From assembly GCF_030611305.1 (NCBI RefSeq), contig NZ_JAUWQB010000021.1, positions 1 to 46,146 of the forward strand: 46,146 nucleotides of DNA, read 5' to 3'. Origin of the DNA: Desulfobacula sp. (lineage in GTDB: Bacteria > Desulfobacterota > Desulfobacteria > Desulfobacterales > Desulfobacteraceae). Under the pieces are notes generated by a model that saw only the letters and a list, made by a program, of their open reading frames with translations, searched no databases and was not told the origin of the DNA. Every line of letters begins with the position of its first letter. Position 1 is the stretch's first letter. The position numbers were made by a program, and so were the translations under genes. Shown piece after piece: positions 1 through 7,424 of the stretch.

Positions 1-957
1 CGTCTTAAACATAGATTGAATCTGTCCATTTTGGAAATCAAATGCAGTGATTGCTTGTGTTGCAGGAGTTGGTACACCTTCTGGAGTATTAATTATGGTA
101 AAATATTTATCTAACCATGCGCTACCGTCTATATTTTCTAAAGTCCCATATAGAGGAGGGCCCTCTGGTGGTTCGTAACTTTCAATCAAGCCTATGAGCT
201 TTTCTTCAAGGTCATTTGCGTTTATTGGATCAAAAAAATTATGCCATGCTGCACAGCTACTCATAGTAGGTGAAAATTCAATACTTGTCACGCAAGGCTC
301 AGGAGGGTCGGGAGGCTTGTCAAAAAAATTTGTTGATATTCCAAATGGAACATATAACTCCCCTGGGCCTACTGTAGCCGGGCTAGAAAGGGCCGCCGTA
401 GCAACAGCAGATACTTGAAAAGTATCAGCACTGCCGCCAAAAAAACTGAAAATTTTTCCAAAAAATGTTGCTACAGAAGTCCGCACAACAGTGACCCTTA
501 CAGCATCCGGCTTTATATTGCTTATAATTAGCTCCGACGTTGCCCAAATCCAGTCACCAATATCAATATCCCCTTCGTTAATGTTGATTGTGATTCCAGC
601 TGCCTTATTTTGAGCTGCAGTATTCTCTGCTACGGCTTCGATTCGATCTCTGTAGGTTCCTTCGGTATCAGGATCATCAACACCAACATCAAAGCCCTCT
701 GGAATAGCAGAATCAAGAGCCAAATAAATCCTTCCCAGTTCCCCGGCGCCCGCAAGAGCAGCCGCATCAGCCATGTTCTGGAGTTCGTTCCGGGTGGAGT
801 ACATGTATCCGACATCAACGGCAAGGGCGGTAAATCCCAGCAGCATGGCTGCAACTATGGCCACTAAAACTGCTGTTACACCGTTCTGGTTTCTTAATAT
901 GCTCAAAGGCATCTTTTTGAACCGAGCCTTATATTTGATGAGTATTTTTAATTTCAT
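1..957 (-). CDS. TadG-like Flp pilus assembly protein (3' end outside window)
   Basis: This frame is open from an ATG at 957 to the window edge (319 codons, no stop), so the C-terminus is missing. After a basic N-terminus (KYKARFKK) comes RNQNGVTAVLVAIVAAMLLGF, then ALAVDVGYMYSTRNELQNMADAAALAGA. This is the classic TadG/TadE-like anchor followed by the 'DVG..y..r..LQ..aDaAALAGA' block. The protein should be anchored in the inner membrane with its bulk in the periplasm, as an accessory pseudopilin of the Tad secretion machine. A GGAG lies 7 nt before the ATG and overlaps the end of the upstream tadE-like gene, so the two are translationally linked. It closes the visible part of the operon. Whether a von Willebrand A domain exists cannot be seen. 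Confidence 0.8.
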   Translation of the reverse strand, partial: MKLKILIKYKARFKKMPLSILRNQNGVTAVLVAIVAAMLLGFTALAVDVGYMYSTRNELQNMADAAALAGAGELGRIYLALDSAIPEGFDVGVDDPDTEGTYRDRIEAVAENTAAQNKAAGITININEGDIDIGDWIWATSELIISNIKPDAVRVTVVRTSVATFFGKIFSFFGGSADTFQVSAVATAALSSPATVGPGELYVPFGISTNFFDKPPDPPEPCVTSIEFSPTMSSCAAWHNFFDPINANDLEEKLIGLIESYEPPEGPPLYGTLENIDGSAWLDKYFTIINTPEGVPTPATQAITAFDFQNGQIQSMFKT

Positions 958-960
958 GAT

Positions 961-1425
961 TTACTCCATCTTCATTGTTGCTGTTGATGTTAAATCAATG
1001 GGCCCGATTCCAATGGTTGAAAGAAACAAAAATTGATACTCATAAGTTACCTGAACAATAAGATCATTGCCAGGGGAAAGTCCTCTAACCGGGTCATCCG
1101 CGTCAATATCATCATCAAAATTTATTTTCACATCATCAATAGTTAAAATATCATCTCCAAAAGTAACAAGATATGACTCAGCAAACTCCATAACCCTTGC
1201 CTTTATTTCAGCATTTTCATCATCAACGATTCTTGTAGGTGCTCTCATTATAACGCCTCTTCTGGCGCCTTCCCGGGCTGCATTTGTAATCACCTGCTGG
1301 TTAAATAAAGCAAGACTGAATTCTATAATGCCGAATATAAACAGCAGCAACACTGATAAAACAATAGCAAATTCAACCGCTGTTGCACCTTCCTGGTTGT
1401 TGATTGTTTTATGGTTAGGGTTCAT
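961..1425 (-). CDS. TadE-like pseudopilin
   Basis: A protein of about 154 aa with the TadE signature near the N-terminus: EGATAVEFAIVLSVLLLFIFG followed by IIEFSLALFNQQVITNAAREGARRG. This gives a short leader, a conserved Glu, one membrane helix, then the 'Q.vitnAaREGAR' block. TadE-type minor pseudopilins are cut by the Tad prepilin peptidase and help assemble Flp fibrils. I prefer the ATG at 1425, because AGGA sits 7 nt before it and its A is shared with the upstream stop (TGATG). The in-frame ATG at 1431 abuts the AGGA and is unlikely. The last ~80 residues are acidic and periplasmic. It is a paralogue of the preceding gene. Confidence 0.8.
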   Translation of the reverse strand: MNPNHKTINNQEGATAVEFAIVLSVLLLFIFGIIEFSLALFNQQVITNAAREGARRGVIMRAPTRIVDDENAEIKARVMEFAESYLVTFGDDILTIDDVKINFDDDIDADDPVRGLSPGNDLIVQVTYEYQFLFLSTIGIGPIDLTSTATMKME

Positions 1426-1859
1426 CACCATTCCTGCCTCATAACGGTCTTGCCTGTTATCGTTGTGTCATCGAATCCAGTAATACCACTAAATAGATGC
1501 TCGTAATTATAGGGAACTGTTACCGTAATAAAAAAATTTACGGAATCACTAACTACAGTGATTTGAGTAGGGTCCAGCTCATTGGCTCCGCCAAGATTAA
1601 TCAGGCCGACACAATAATCACCAACAATTTTTTGAAAATCCGCTATGTCATTAATATCATCTGGGATACCATCTTCATCTTCGTCAACCCAGTTACTCGC
1701 AATAATCGCAGCCCTTGCTCCTTCCCGGCTGGCATTGGTAAGCACCTGTTTATTATAAAACAGGAGGGCAAAATCAATGGTTCCAAACAGTATAAGCGCC
1801 AGCACAGGTAAAACAATGGCAAACTCAACAGCTGCCCCCCCTCTCTGGTTTTTAAACAT
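1425..1859 (-). CDS. TadE-like pseudopilin (second copy)
   Basis: 144 aa, starting MFKNQRGGAAVEFAIVLPVLAL. It has a very short leader, the G-x-x-x-VEF processing region, one membrane helix (about residues 8-32), then QVLTNASREGARAAII, the TadE block also seen in the downstream paralogue. An acidic, aspartate-rich stretch around residues 50-65 (DEDEDGIPDDINDIADF) resembles a calcium-loop-like insert. It is the first of three consecutive pseudopilin-type genes and may stand in for TadE or TadF. AGAGGG precedes the ATG by about 8 nt. Its stop overlaps the next start by one base. Confidence 0.8.
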   Translation of the reverse strand: MFKNQRGGAAVEFAIVLPVLALILFGTIDFALLFYNKQVLTNASREGARAAIIASNWVDEDEDGIPDDINDIADFQKIVGDYCVGLINLGGANELDPTQITVVSDSVNFFITVTVPYNYEHLFSGITGFDDTTITGKTVMRQEW

Positions 1860-1890
1860 GCTTATACCCTCTTGTTAAGACTGTTGTTGT

Positions 1891-2169
1891 CTAATTTCCG
1901 CCCACATTTACATTAAACACCTGAACAGGGGTTTCTGTTTTAAACCCTTTTTGATATTTGTCATAGTTGTCTTTGACAGCAACTCCATCCATGCCCTGAT
2001 CTTCCACCATCATTTCACCTGCTTCCGGATTGATAATCTGGCTGAACCGGGCTGTTTCATAAGATCTTCCCCAGTTCTTGTCAACCAGTGTTTGTTTTTG
2101 CAGAGTGTTGCAGCCGGACAAAACGGGTAACGCAATGGCTATTCCGATAATGATCATTATTTTTCTCAC
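1891..2169 (-). CDS. small Tad-locus lipoprotein
   Basis: A GTG start at 2169 is preferred over the ATG at 2184: GGAGGA lies 6-7 nt before the GTG, while the upstream ATG overlaps that same GGAGGA. The product is about 92 aa: VRKIMIIIGIAIALPVLSGC, a lipoprotein signal peptide ending in the lipobox LSGC, followed by a ~75-aa soluble part with no domain I recognise. It sits directly after the secretin gene, where other tad loci encode RcpB or a pilotin-like protein, so a role in secretin assembly or outer-membrane anchoring is a reasonable inference. No sequence similarity to RcpB is claimed. Confidence 0.7.
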   Translation of the reverse strand: MRKIMIIIGIAIALPVLSGCNTLQKQTLVDKNWGRSYETARFSQIINPEAGEMMVEDQGMDGVAVKDNYDKYQKGFKTETPVQVFNVNVGGN

Positions 2170-2203
2170 AATATTTTCCTCCATGGCATCTGGTTAGCCT
2201 TTA

Positions 2204-3562
2204 TTAATCCTCAAATGAATGACCAAACTGTCCATCCATGCTTCCGTCAGCAGACCCTTGTTCTGATGATTCTTTTGATGATCTTTTCATGTCAAAGTAA
2301 AACTCGGTATCACTTGGTTCTTCATAGTAATCCGTCGGAACCGGCAGTGTCTCTTTATTGATGGGTTTAACCAGCCGCGGCGTAACAATAATAACCAGCT
2401 CTGTTTCATTTTTTAGAAATGAAGAACTCCTGAAAAGAACCCCCAGAAAAGGGATGTCGCCCAGAAAAGGGAATTTTTTTACAGTCTCGGTGATAGATTC
2501 AGATAACAATCCTGCGATTGCAAAACTTTGCCCGTCTGCCAGTTCAACGGTTGTTGACGTCCTTCGGGTACTGAGTCCGGGGGCGACAAAATTCTGGTTT
2601 GTGACATTGGCTGTAGGCAGGAGTTCTGAAACACTGGTTTCCACTTTAATATTAATTTTATCCTGACTCAGCACATTGGGAGTAAATGAAAGGCCGACAC
2701 CATAATCCTTATACTCGATCGTGATTCCATCCTCATCTGAAACAGGGATGGCATATTCACCACCGGCCAGGAAGCTTGCAGTCTGACCGCTTAAGGTAAT
2801 CAGGTTGGGTTCGGCCAGAATTTTAACCTGCCCGTTTGATTTTAATGCATTAATCATTGTATCCCAATCGCTACCACCAATACCAAGTGTCGGACCCCCC
2901 GTTGTCGTCGCATCTACACCGAAATTAGAGAGTAATTGTATTGCCACATTACCGATATTGAAAGCACTTTCAAGATCAATTCCTAAATTACGACCCACAG
3001 AGCGGGACATTTCTGCTATTTTGACCTCCAGCATCACCTGGTGGGTGCCCCCCACAGTCAGCAGGTTAATTACTTTTCCCGCCGGGGCATAGGACTGTGC
3101 AAGGGTTATTGCCTGTGACAAATTTTCAGCGCTGGATATTCTGCCGGATAACATCAGAGAATCATTTGTTGACATTATCCGAATTTCTTTTTCATCCGGA
3201 AGAATCTGGTATAGTTTTTCTTTTAATCTGGACAGGTCATATTTTACTTCTATATCATATATGGCGGTAACGTTGCCGTTCTGCCAGAGGATCATATTGG
3301 TCAGTCCGGCCACTTTTCCCTTGAGATATATTTCTTTGGGTGAAAGGAGTATAAAATCAGCTATTTCAGGTGAACCAATTGAAATTCGCTTTACATTAAC
3401 CTCACTTTTCATCACAATTGATTTTCCGGATATGATATCAATTTTAAACGGTTCCACCGTCTCAGGAACAAGATTATTCTGAGCATGGGAACTGACACCG
3501 ATAAATATCAGAAAAAACAAAACGATCAGTGTTATTTTATTAAATCTCAGTAGCGTGGTCAT
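2204..3562 (-). CDS. cpaC: Tad pilus outer-membrane secretin (CpaC/RcpA family)
   Basis: 452 aa, the usual size of CpaC/RcpA. Signal peptide about residues 1-27 (hydrophobic core, then SHAQ). An N-terminal pilus-type domain follows (about 38-110: KSIVMKSEVNVKRISIGSPEIADF, then KEIYLKGKVAGLTNMILW), then a BON-like stretch, then the secretin barrel domain (about 230-395) with the typical VKILAEPNLITLSGQTASFLAGGE and GLLSESITETVKKFPFLGDIPFLGVLFRS blocks. It should form the outer-membrane channel for the Flp fibre. AGGAGA precedes the ATG by 9 nt. The last ~50 residues are acidic and Ser-rich and look disordered. Confidence 0.93.
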   Translation of the reverse strand: MTTLLRFNKITLIVLFFLIFIGVSSHAQNNLVPETVEPFKIDIISGKSIVMKSEVNVKRISIGSPEIADFILLSPKEIYLKGKVAGLTNMILWQNGNVTAIYDIEVKYDLSRLKEKLYQILPDEKEIRIMSTNDSLMLSGRISSAENLSQAITLAQSYAPAGKVINLLTVGGTHQVMLEVKIAEMSRSVGRNLGIDLESAFNIGNVAIQLLSNFGVDATTTGGPTLGIGGSDWDTMINALKSNGQVKILAEPNLITLSGQTASFLAGGEYAIPVSDEDGITIEYKDYGVGLSFTPNVLSQDKINIKVETSVSELLPTANVTNQNFVAPGLSTRRTSTTVELADGQSFAIAGLLSESITETVKKFPFLGDIPFLGVLFRSSSFLKNETELVIIVTPRLVKPINKETLPVPTDYYEEPSDTEFYFDMKRSSKESSEQGSADGSMDGQFGHSFED

Positions 3563-3594
3563 CTATAGATTTCTCCTGAAAAAAGGTTATTATT

Positions 3595-4494
3595 CTAAAT
3601 GTTAAACACTCTTTTAGTGGGTGTTATCCCCTTGATTATCTCAACAGTTATCTTCTTTTTCTTTGGAGAAGTGTATCTTCTTCCTGTGGTTTTCGATTTC
3701 CCAGAGCCTGTGCCGGATGCCGGCTGAACCTTAACCGGTTTTGATCCTGTCAGAACATAAGAATCCAACAGCTCCGGCACGGTAATTCCTTTTGTCAGAA
3801 CAATATCTGAATCCAGCGCTCCTCTTAAGGCAAACTGGAGCTTGCCTTGGTTTGAAGCCAGTGTCAGTCTTTCGGCCTGTTCAGGCGTAACCTCTACCGT
3901 ATATATATCGACAGGAGCAGCCTCTCCCTTCCTGTTTTCCACAATCTGGCGGCCTGCAGCCATGACATACAGGTCTTCCATTACAATTTTTGTAATGGTT
4001 TTTCCTTCTTTTCCTTTTCTCGGATCAGCAATGGTAATCAACACATCAATGCGATTGCCCGGATTGATGAATCCTGCAATGCCCATTACATTGTTACCCC
4101 TGACGGAAACCGCCCTTTTCCCGGGTTTTAATACGGCTGAAACACCGCCGGTTTGAATGGTTGTCGGGGCCAGCCTGTGTTCTACTACTGCATCTCCTTC
4201 CCTCAGCGGAGAAATGACTATTCGATTTACAACATCAGATACTTTTGAATAATATCCTTTAGGCAGGCTGTTTTCCAGATAAGGAACTGTTGTTACCATT
4301 TCCTCCTGCTCTATTCGTGATCCTATATTGATAGGAATCTTGGCAACCACAACCTGGACTACTTTGCTTTCCTTGACAATGACCTTATCTTGAGTCGCTG
4401 TTTTCCCTTTTACCCATTTATACAAAAAATAACTTCCGCCCAGAGCGATCAGGATTGAAAGCAAAATGGGAATAAAAGCCTTAAAATTGGTCAT
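3595..4494 (-). CDS. cpaB: Flp pilus assembly protein CpaB/RcpC
   Basis: 299 aa with one N-terminal membrane helix (about residues 7-25) and a periplasmic SAF-type domain (about 45-115: VVAKIPINIGSRIEQEEMVTTV, later REGDAVVEHRLAP). The CpaB core follows, with KPGKRAVSVRGNNVMGIAGFINPGNRIDVLIT and VTPEQAERLTLASNQGKLQFALRG, both strong CpaB/RcpC hallmarks. The protein is thought to sit beneath the secretin and bind the cell wall. The C-terminus is basic and low complexity (residues ~255-285, rich in Lys, Ser, Gly, Thr). AAGGAG precedes the ATG. The secretin gene follows after 32 nt. Confidence 0.92.
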   Translation of the reverse strand: MTNFKAFIPILLSILIALGGSYFLYKWVKGKTATQDKVIVKESKVVQVVVAKIPINIGSRIEQEEMVTTVPYLENSLPKGYYSKVSDVVNRIVISPLREGDAVVEHRLAPTTIQTGGVSAVLKPGKRAVSVRGNNVMGIAGFINPGNRIDVLITIADPRKGKEGKTITKIVMEDLYVMAAGRQIVENRKGEAAPVDIYTVEVTPEQAERLTLASNQGKLQFALRGALDSDIVLTKGITVPELLDSYVLTGSKPVKVQPASGTGSGKSKTTGRRYTSPKKKKITVEIIKGITPTKRVFNI

Positions 4495-4510
4495 AATTTA
4501 TCTCCTTGTT

Positions 4511-5086
4511 TCAGGATAGTTTGTAGCCATACAGGGTCAATCCCATGTATGAAAATCCTCCCAGGGCAATTGCGATACCATAACAAAGCCTGGGTTTAAT
4601 GTTACTTTTATTGTCAGATTCCACAGATTCCATCTTGTATCCTTTTGTTAGTACTACTGATAACACTGTATGACAAGCTTTTTTTAAAAAATTTTTTAAT
4701 GACTTCTCATGCCATACAAGTACCAATACCGCATATATCCCGCCAAACAAAGCTGTAAATAAAAAAACATAAACAACACTTATATATCCGACAAACGAAC
4801 CAATCGCACCCAGGAGCTTAACATCTCCTGCGCCCATGCCGCCCATGGCGTAGGGGATAATCAGCAGCGCAATCCCTGTAAATGTGCCGCCCAGGCTGAA
4901 CCATACGCCACTCATTCCGTTTAAAAAAAAATGATAAATCAGTGCGGTAATAACGGTGGGAAAGGTAAGATAGTTGGGTATTTTTTGTTTCTTATAATCA
5001 ATAATCCCGGCAGAAAGGAGAATCACACTCAAATAAATTTCTGGAAAACCAATACTGTTTGGCAAATTACTCCTTGTCTCTATCAT
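4511..5086 (-). CDS. tadV: Flp prepilin peptidase (CpaA/TadV, A24 family)
   Basis: 191 aa with about six membrane segments. The two catalytic aspartates of A24 peptidases are visible: D30 in AGIIDYKKQKIPNYLTFP and D88 in the GMGAGDVK motif. The enzyme should cleave both Flp pilins after the Gly of their leaders, and the TadE-like proteins as well. It is a little longer than many CpaA proteins because of a charged insert (about residues 125-165) before the last helix. The gene starts 3 nt after the flp stop codon, so pilin and peptidase are on one transcript, with no visible terminator between them. Confidence 0.92.
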   Translation of the reverse strand: MIETRSNLPNSIGFPEIYLSVILLSAGIIDYKKQKIPNYLTFPTVITALIYHFFLNGMSGVWFSLGGTFTGIALLIIPYAMGGMGAGDVKLLGAIGSFVGYISVVYVFLFTALFGGIYAVLVLVWHEKSLKNFLKKACHTVLSVVLTKGYKMESVESDNKSNIKPRLCYGIAIALGGFSYMGLTLYGYKLS

Positions 5087-5089
5087 TGT

Positions 5090-5260
5090 TTAGTTTGTTG
5101 GGTTTATTGTGCTGGCTACCACAGAATATTGTTCGCTTGTGCTGGTCCCAATAAAAGAAACAGCAGCAATAATAACTACTGCGATTAAAGCAACCATAAG
5201 CCCATATTCTACTGCTGTGGCACCTTTTTCGCTTTTAACGAACTTTATAATCTGGTTCAT
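5090..5260 (-). CDS. flp: Flp/Fap-type pilin 1
   Basis: A 56-aa ORF read directly from the minus strand: MNQIIKFVKSEKG, then ATAVEYGLMVALIAVVIIAAV, then a polar tail ending STINPTN. This is a textbook Flp prepilin, with cleavage expected after G13, Glu at +5 and Tyr at +6 of the mature chain, and a single hydrophobic helix. CAGGAGAG precedes the ATG. It is the promoter-proximal gene of the tad operon, with a good sigma-70-like promoter about 75 nt upstream. A second pilin of nearly the same sequence is at 7033-7200. Confidence 0.95.
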   Translation of the reverse strand: MNQIIKFVKSEKGATAVEYGLMVALIAVVIIAAVSFIGTSTSEQYSVVASTINPTN

Positions 5261-5332
5261 TTTGACTCTCCTGTATTAAGAGATCTTATATGGGGCCAAA
5301 ATTATATACCATATAAGCAATGATTAATAGTT

Positions 5333-5362
5333 AGTATAGCGCCGCCAGGTTTGATTAGTCAA
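5333..5362 (-). promoter_or_regulatory. putative sigma-70 promoter of the tad operon
   Basis: Read on the minus strand: TTGACT (5357-5362), an 18-nt spacer, then TATACT (5333-5338). Each box matches the consensus at five of six positions. It lies about 75 nt before the flp start, in the divergent region with the gene at 5464. Confidence 0.5.
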
Positions 5363-5391
5363 TAATTTTTACACATTGTAACAATACTTTC

Positions 5392-5420
5392 TTGACAACA
5401 TATTTGTTTATTCATATTTA
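5392..5420 (+). promoter_or_regulatory. possible promoter for the membrane protein gene at 5464
   Basis: A perfect TTGACA (5392-5397), a 17-nt spacer and a weak TATTTA (5415-5420). It lies 44 nt before the ATG. The -10 box is poor, so this is tentative. Confidence 0.35.
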
Positions 5421-5463
5421 GAAGAACAATTCTGCTGAAATATGAACAGGAAAATGAAAGATT

Positions 5464-7029
5464 ATGGACAACATACAAGCTGAAAAATCCCGTCTTTATT
5501 ACTGGCTTCTTCCAAGTTTTGCTGCAATGAGCTTTGCCATTTATCCGATCATAGTTATGTTTTACCCGGATGTCATGCTCAAAGACCCGGGAATTGGATG
5601 GCATCTGATCAGCGGACATTATATGATAGACCACAAAGAATTACTCAGGCATGATATTTTTTCATTTACCCGCCCGGGACAGGAATGGACAACTTATGAA
5701 TGGCTGTTTCAATGTTTTGCTGCCGGGCTTGAAAAAATCGGTGGCCTGCCTTTATTAACTGCTGTAAGCGCTCTGATCTATGGAAGCCTTCCAATATTAA
5801 TATATAAAAGAATGCTCAAAGAAGGCGCAAATATTTACATCGCCGTGTTATTGCTGTTCCTTGCTTTTTTCGGACTCTTTGGCCATTGCCATGCAAGACC
5901 TCATATCTTCACCTATTTCTTTTTTACCCTGCTTTTAGAAAGAATCTTTTCATACGAACAACAAAGAATCTCAGCCCGCTCTCTTTTTTTATTTGTCCCG
6001 GTAATGATTTTATGGGTAAATTTGCATGGGGGTTTTATGGCAGGACTTGCTATTGCAGGAATAGCGTTCCTGGTTTATCTGGGACGTTTTTTTTACTCAA
6101 AAAACCCTTCTGACAAAGATCGTGCAAAAACATATTTTTTCTTTGGATTTGCATTGTCTCTGGCAAGTCTGGTAAACCCGTTTGGATGGAATCTTCATTT
6201 ATCAATTCTTCACTACCTGAACCTTGATTCCCTTCACCTGATGGCTGAATATGCCAGCCCTAACTTTAACAGTCCATATTCGAGTGCAAGAGTTTTTGAA
6301 TTATTGGTTCTTTCTTTATTCCTGCTGATAAGTCGTAAAAGACATAAAACAAGCTTACTTGAACTGGTATTGCTTGTCTTTTTCATTTATCAATCGCTCC
6401 ATGCTGTTCGTCATATTTTCCTGTTTTGTCTGTTAGCAGTCCCTATCCTGGCAAAAGAATTAACTCAGGTTACAAACAAATATGATAACTGGTTTACAAA
6501 GCGTTCTCGAAAAATTGTATCTGAACAACAGAAACTGAAAAGTGATCGATTATGGATCCCATTAATTTGCATCACACTGATCGTTTTGAGTTTGACTGCA
6601 ACTGATTTATTTAAAAAAGATCTTTATGGCCGACATCTTACTTCCGAGGCCGGCGCTTATATAAAAAACAATATTGAAAAATTTAAAACTCCATTTAACA
6701 CTGAAAACATTGGCGGAGCGCTGATCTATCATTTCTGGCCTGACATGAAAATTTTCGGAGACGATAGAAGTGATTTTTATGGAGACGATTTTTATATTGA
6801 TGAGTATATAGAAACTTTGCTCATAAAGCCTGAATGGGAGGCGACACTAAAAAAATATAATATTACATCAGCTATTATTTCAAACCAGCGGCTGGCCACC
6901 TTGATGAAAGCCTCGCCGAATTGGCGGATAGCCTACAAAGATAAGAAAAACACAATTTTTTTTATTAGAGAGGGATTGCCCGATCATATTACGAAAATAA
7001 TAATAATCGGGCAACAAAGACTATTTTAG
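5464..7029 (+). CDS. polytopic membrane protein, GT-C glycosyltransferase-like
   Basis: 521 aa with roughly ten hydrophobic segments. The first periplasmic loop carries DPGIGWHLISGHYMID, then HDIFSFTRPGQEWTTYEW (D41, W46-H47, D64, W80). This resembles the 'D..WHl..G..i......pD.fSft..g..w...eWl' pattern of an uncharacterised GT-C-like family, in which early acidic loop residues bind metal or the lipid-linked donor. The soluble C-terminal part has NIGGALIYHFWPDMKIFGDDRSDFYG, also typical of that family. No substrate can be deduced. It lies between two Flp pilin genes, divergent from flp1 and convergent with flp2 (3-nt gap), which suggests, but does not show, a role in modifying pilin or a co-assembled glycan. 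Confidence 0.65.
   Translation: MDNIQAEKSRLYYWLLPSFAAMSFAIYPIIVMFYPDVMLKDPGIGWHLISGHYMIDHKELLRHDIFSFTRPGQEWTTYEWLFQCFAAGLEKIGGLPLLTAVSALIYGSLPILIYKRMLKEGANIYIAVLLLFLAFFGLFGHCHARPHIFTYFFFTLLLERIFSYEQQRISARSLFLFVPVMILWVNLHGGFMAGLAIAGIAFLVYLGRFFYSKNPSDKDRAKTYFFFGFALSLASLVNPFGWNLHLSILHYLNLDSLHLMAEYASPNFNSPYSSARVFELLVLSLFLLISRKRHKTSLLELVLLVFFIYQSLHAVRHIFLFCLLAVPILAKELTQVTNKYDNWFTKRSRKIVSEQQKLKSDRLWIPLICITLIVLSLTATDLFKKDLYGRHLTSEAGAYIKNNIEKFKTPFNTENIGGALIYHFWPDMKIFGDDRSDFYGDDFYIDEYIETLLIKPEWEATLKKYNITSAIISNQRLATLMKASPNWRIAYKDKKNTIFFIREGLPDHITKIIIIGQQRLF
6976..7014. repeat. 9-bp inverted repeat at the convergent gene ends
   Basis: TTGCCCGAT (6976-6984) and ATCGGGCAA (7006-7014) are perfect complements around a 21-nt AT-rich loop. 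It overlaps the last codons of the membrane protein gene, 19 nt beyond the flp2 stop. It could act as a shared transcription or RNA-stability element for the convergent pair. No clean T-run follows on either strand, so it is not called a terminator. Confidence 0.4.
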
Positions 7030-7032
7030 CGA

Positions 7033-7200
7033 TCAAGTGTCATCGATTGTGCTACCAACCTCACTGAATACTGTACTTACGCTCGTCCCTAAGAATCGAA
7101 CCGCAACAATAATCACAATAGCAATTAATGCAACCATGAGAGCATATTCAACCGCTGTGGCACCTTCTTCATCCATTAAAAACTTAATAATCTTCTGCAT
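7033..7200 (-). CDS. Flp/Fap-type pilin 2
   Basis: A 55-aa ORF: MQKIIKFLMDEEG, then ATAVEYALMVALIAIVIIVAV, then RFLGTSVSTVFSEVGSTIDDT. The leader length (13 residues), cleavage site and +5 Glu match pilin 1 exactly, and the helix is nearly identical, while the C-terminal tails differ. It therefore looks like a diverged duplicate with a different exposed surface. AAAGGAG precedes the ATG. It has its own promoter region and no co-directional gene downstream, so it is probably monocistronic and separately regulated. It would be processed by the peptidase at 4511-5086. Confidence 0.94.
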   Translation of the reverse strand: MQKIIKFLMDEEGATAVEYALMVALIAIVIIVAVRFLGTSVSTVFSEVGSTIDDT

Positions 7201-7275
7201 TTAATTCTCCTTTGTTTTGTGTTAACTGGACTTTTTTCAGGATTTTATTATCTTTTATCGCCATTCGTACTTTCG

Positions 7276-7304
7276 TTCATAGAATAACTTTTGATAGTAG
7301 TCAA
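7276..7304 (-). promoter_or_regulatory. possible sigma-70 promoter of pilin 2
   Basis: On the minus strand: TTGACT (7299-7304), 17-nt spacer, TATGAA (7276-7281). It lies 76 nt upstream of the pilin start, a layout much like that of pilin 1. Confidence 0.4.
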
Positions 7305-7424
7305 GTCTTTTTTAACACAAAAATTTAAAAAATACCCATACCAATATTGCATTCCGGGTAAACTTCAGCTATTTTGATTTAACAATTTTTGGTTACCAGT
7401 ATAACAACAAAGGAAATTTACAAT

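Noticed and set aside
610-1444. Plus-strand open frames over the TadE/TadG genes
   Set aside because: They are shadows of minus-strand genes with clear pseudopilin motifs and good ribosome sites.
7201-7424. Sigma-54 promoter before pilin 2
   Set aside because: No GG-N10-GC element with TGGCA/TTGCA character was found in the region on the minus strand; a sigma-70-like pair fits better.
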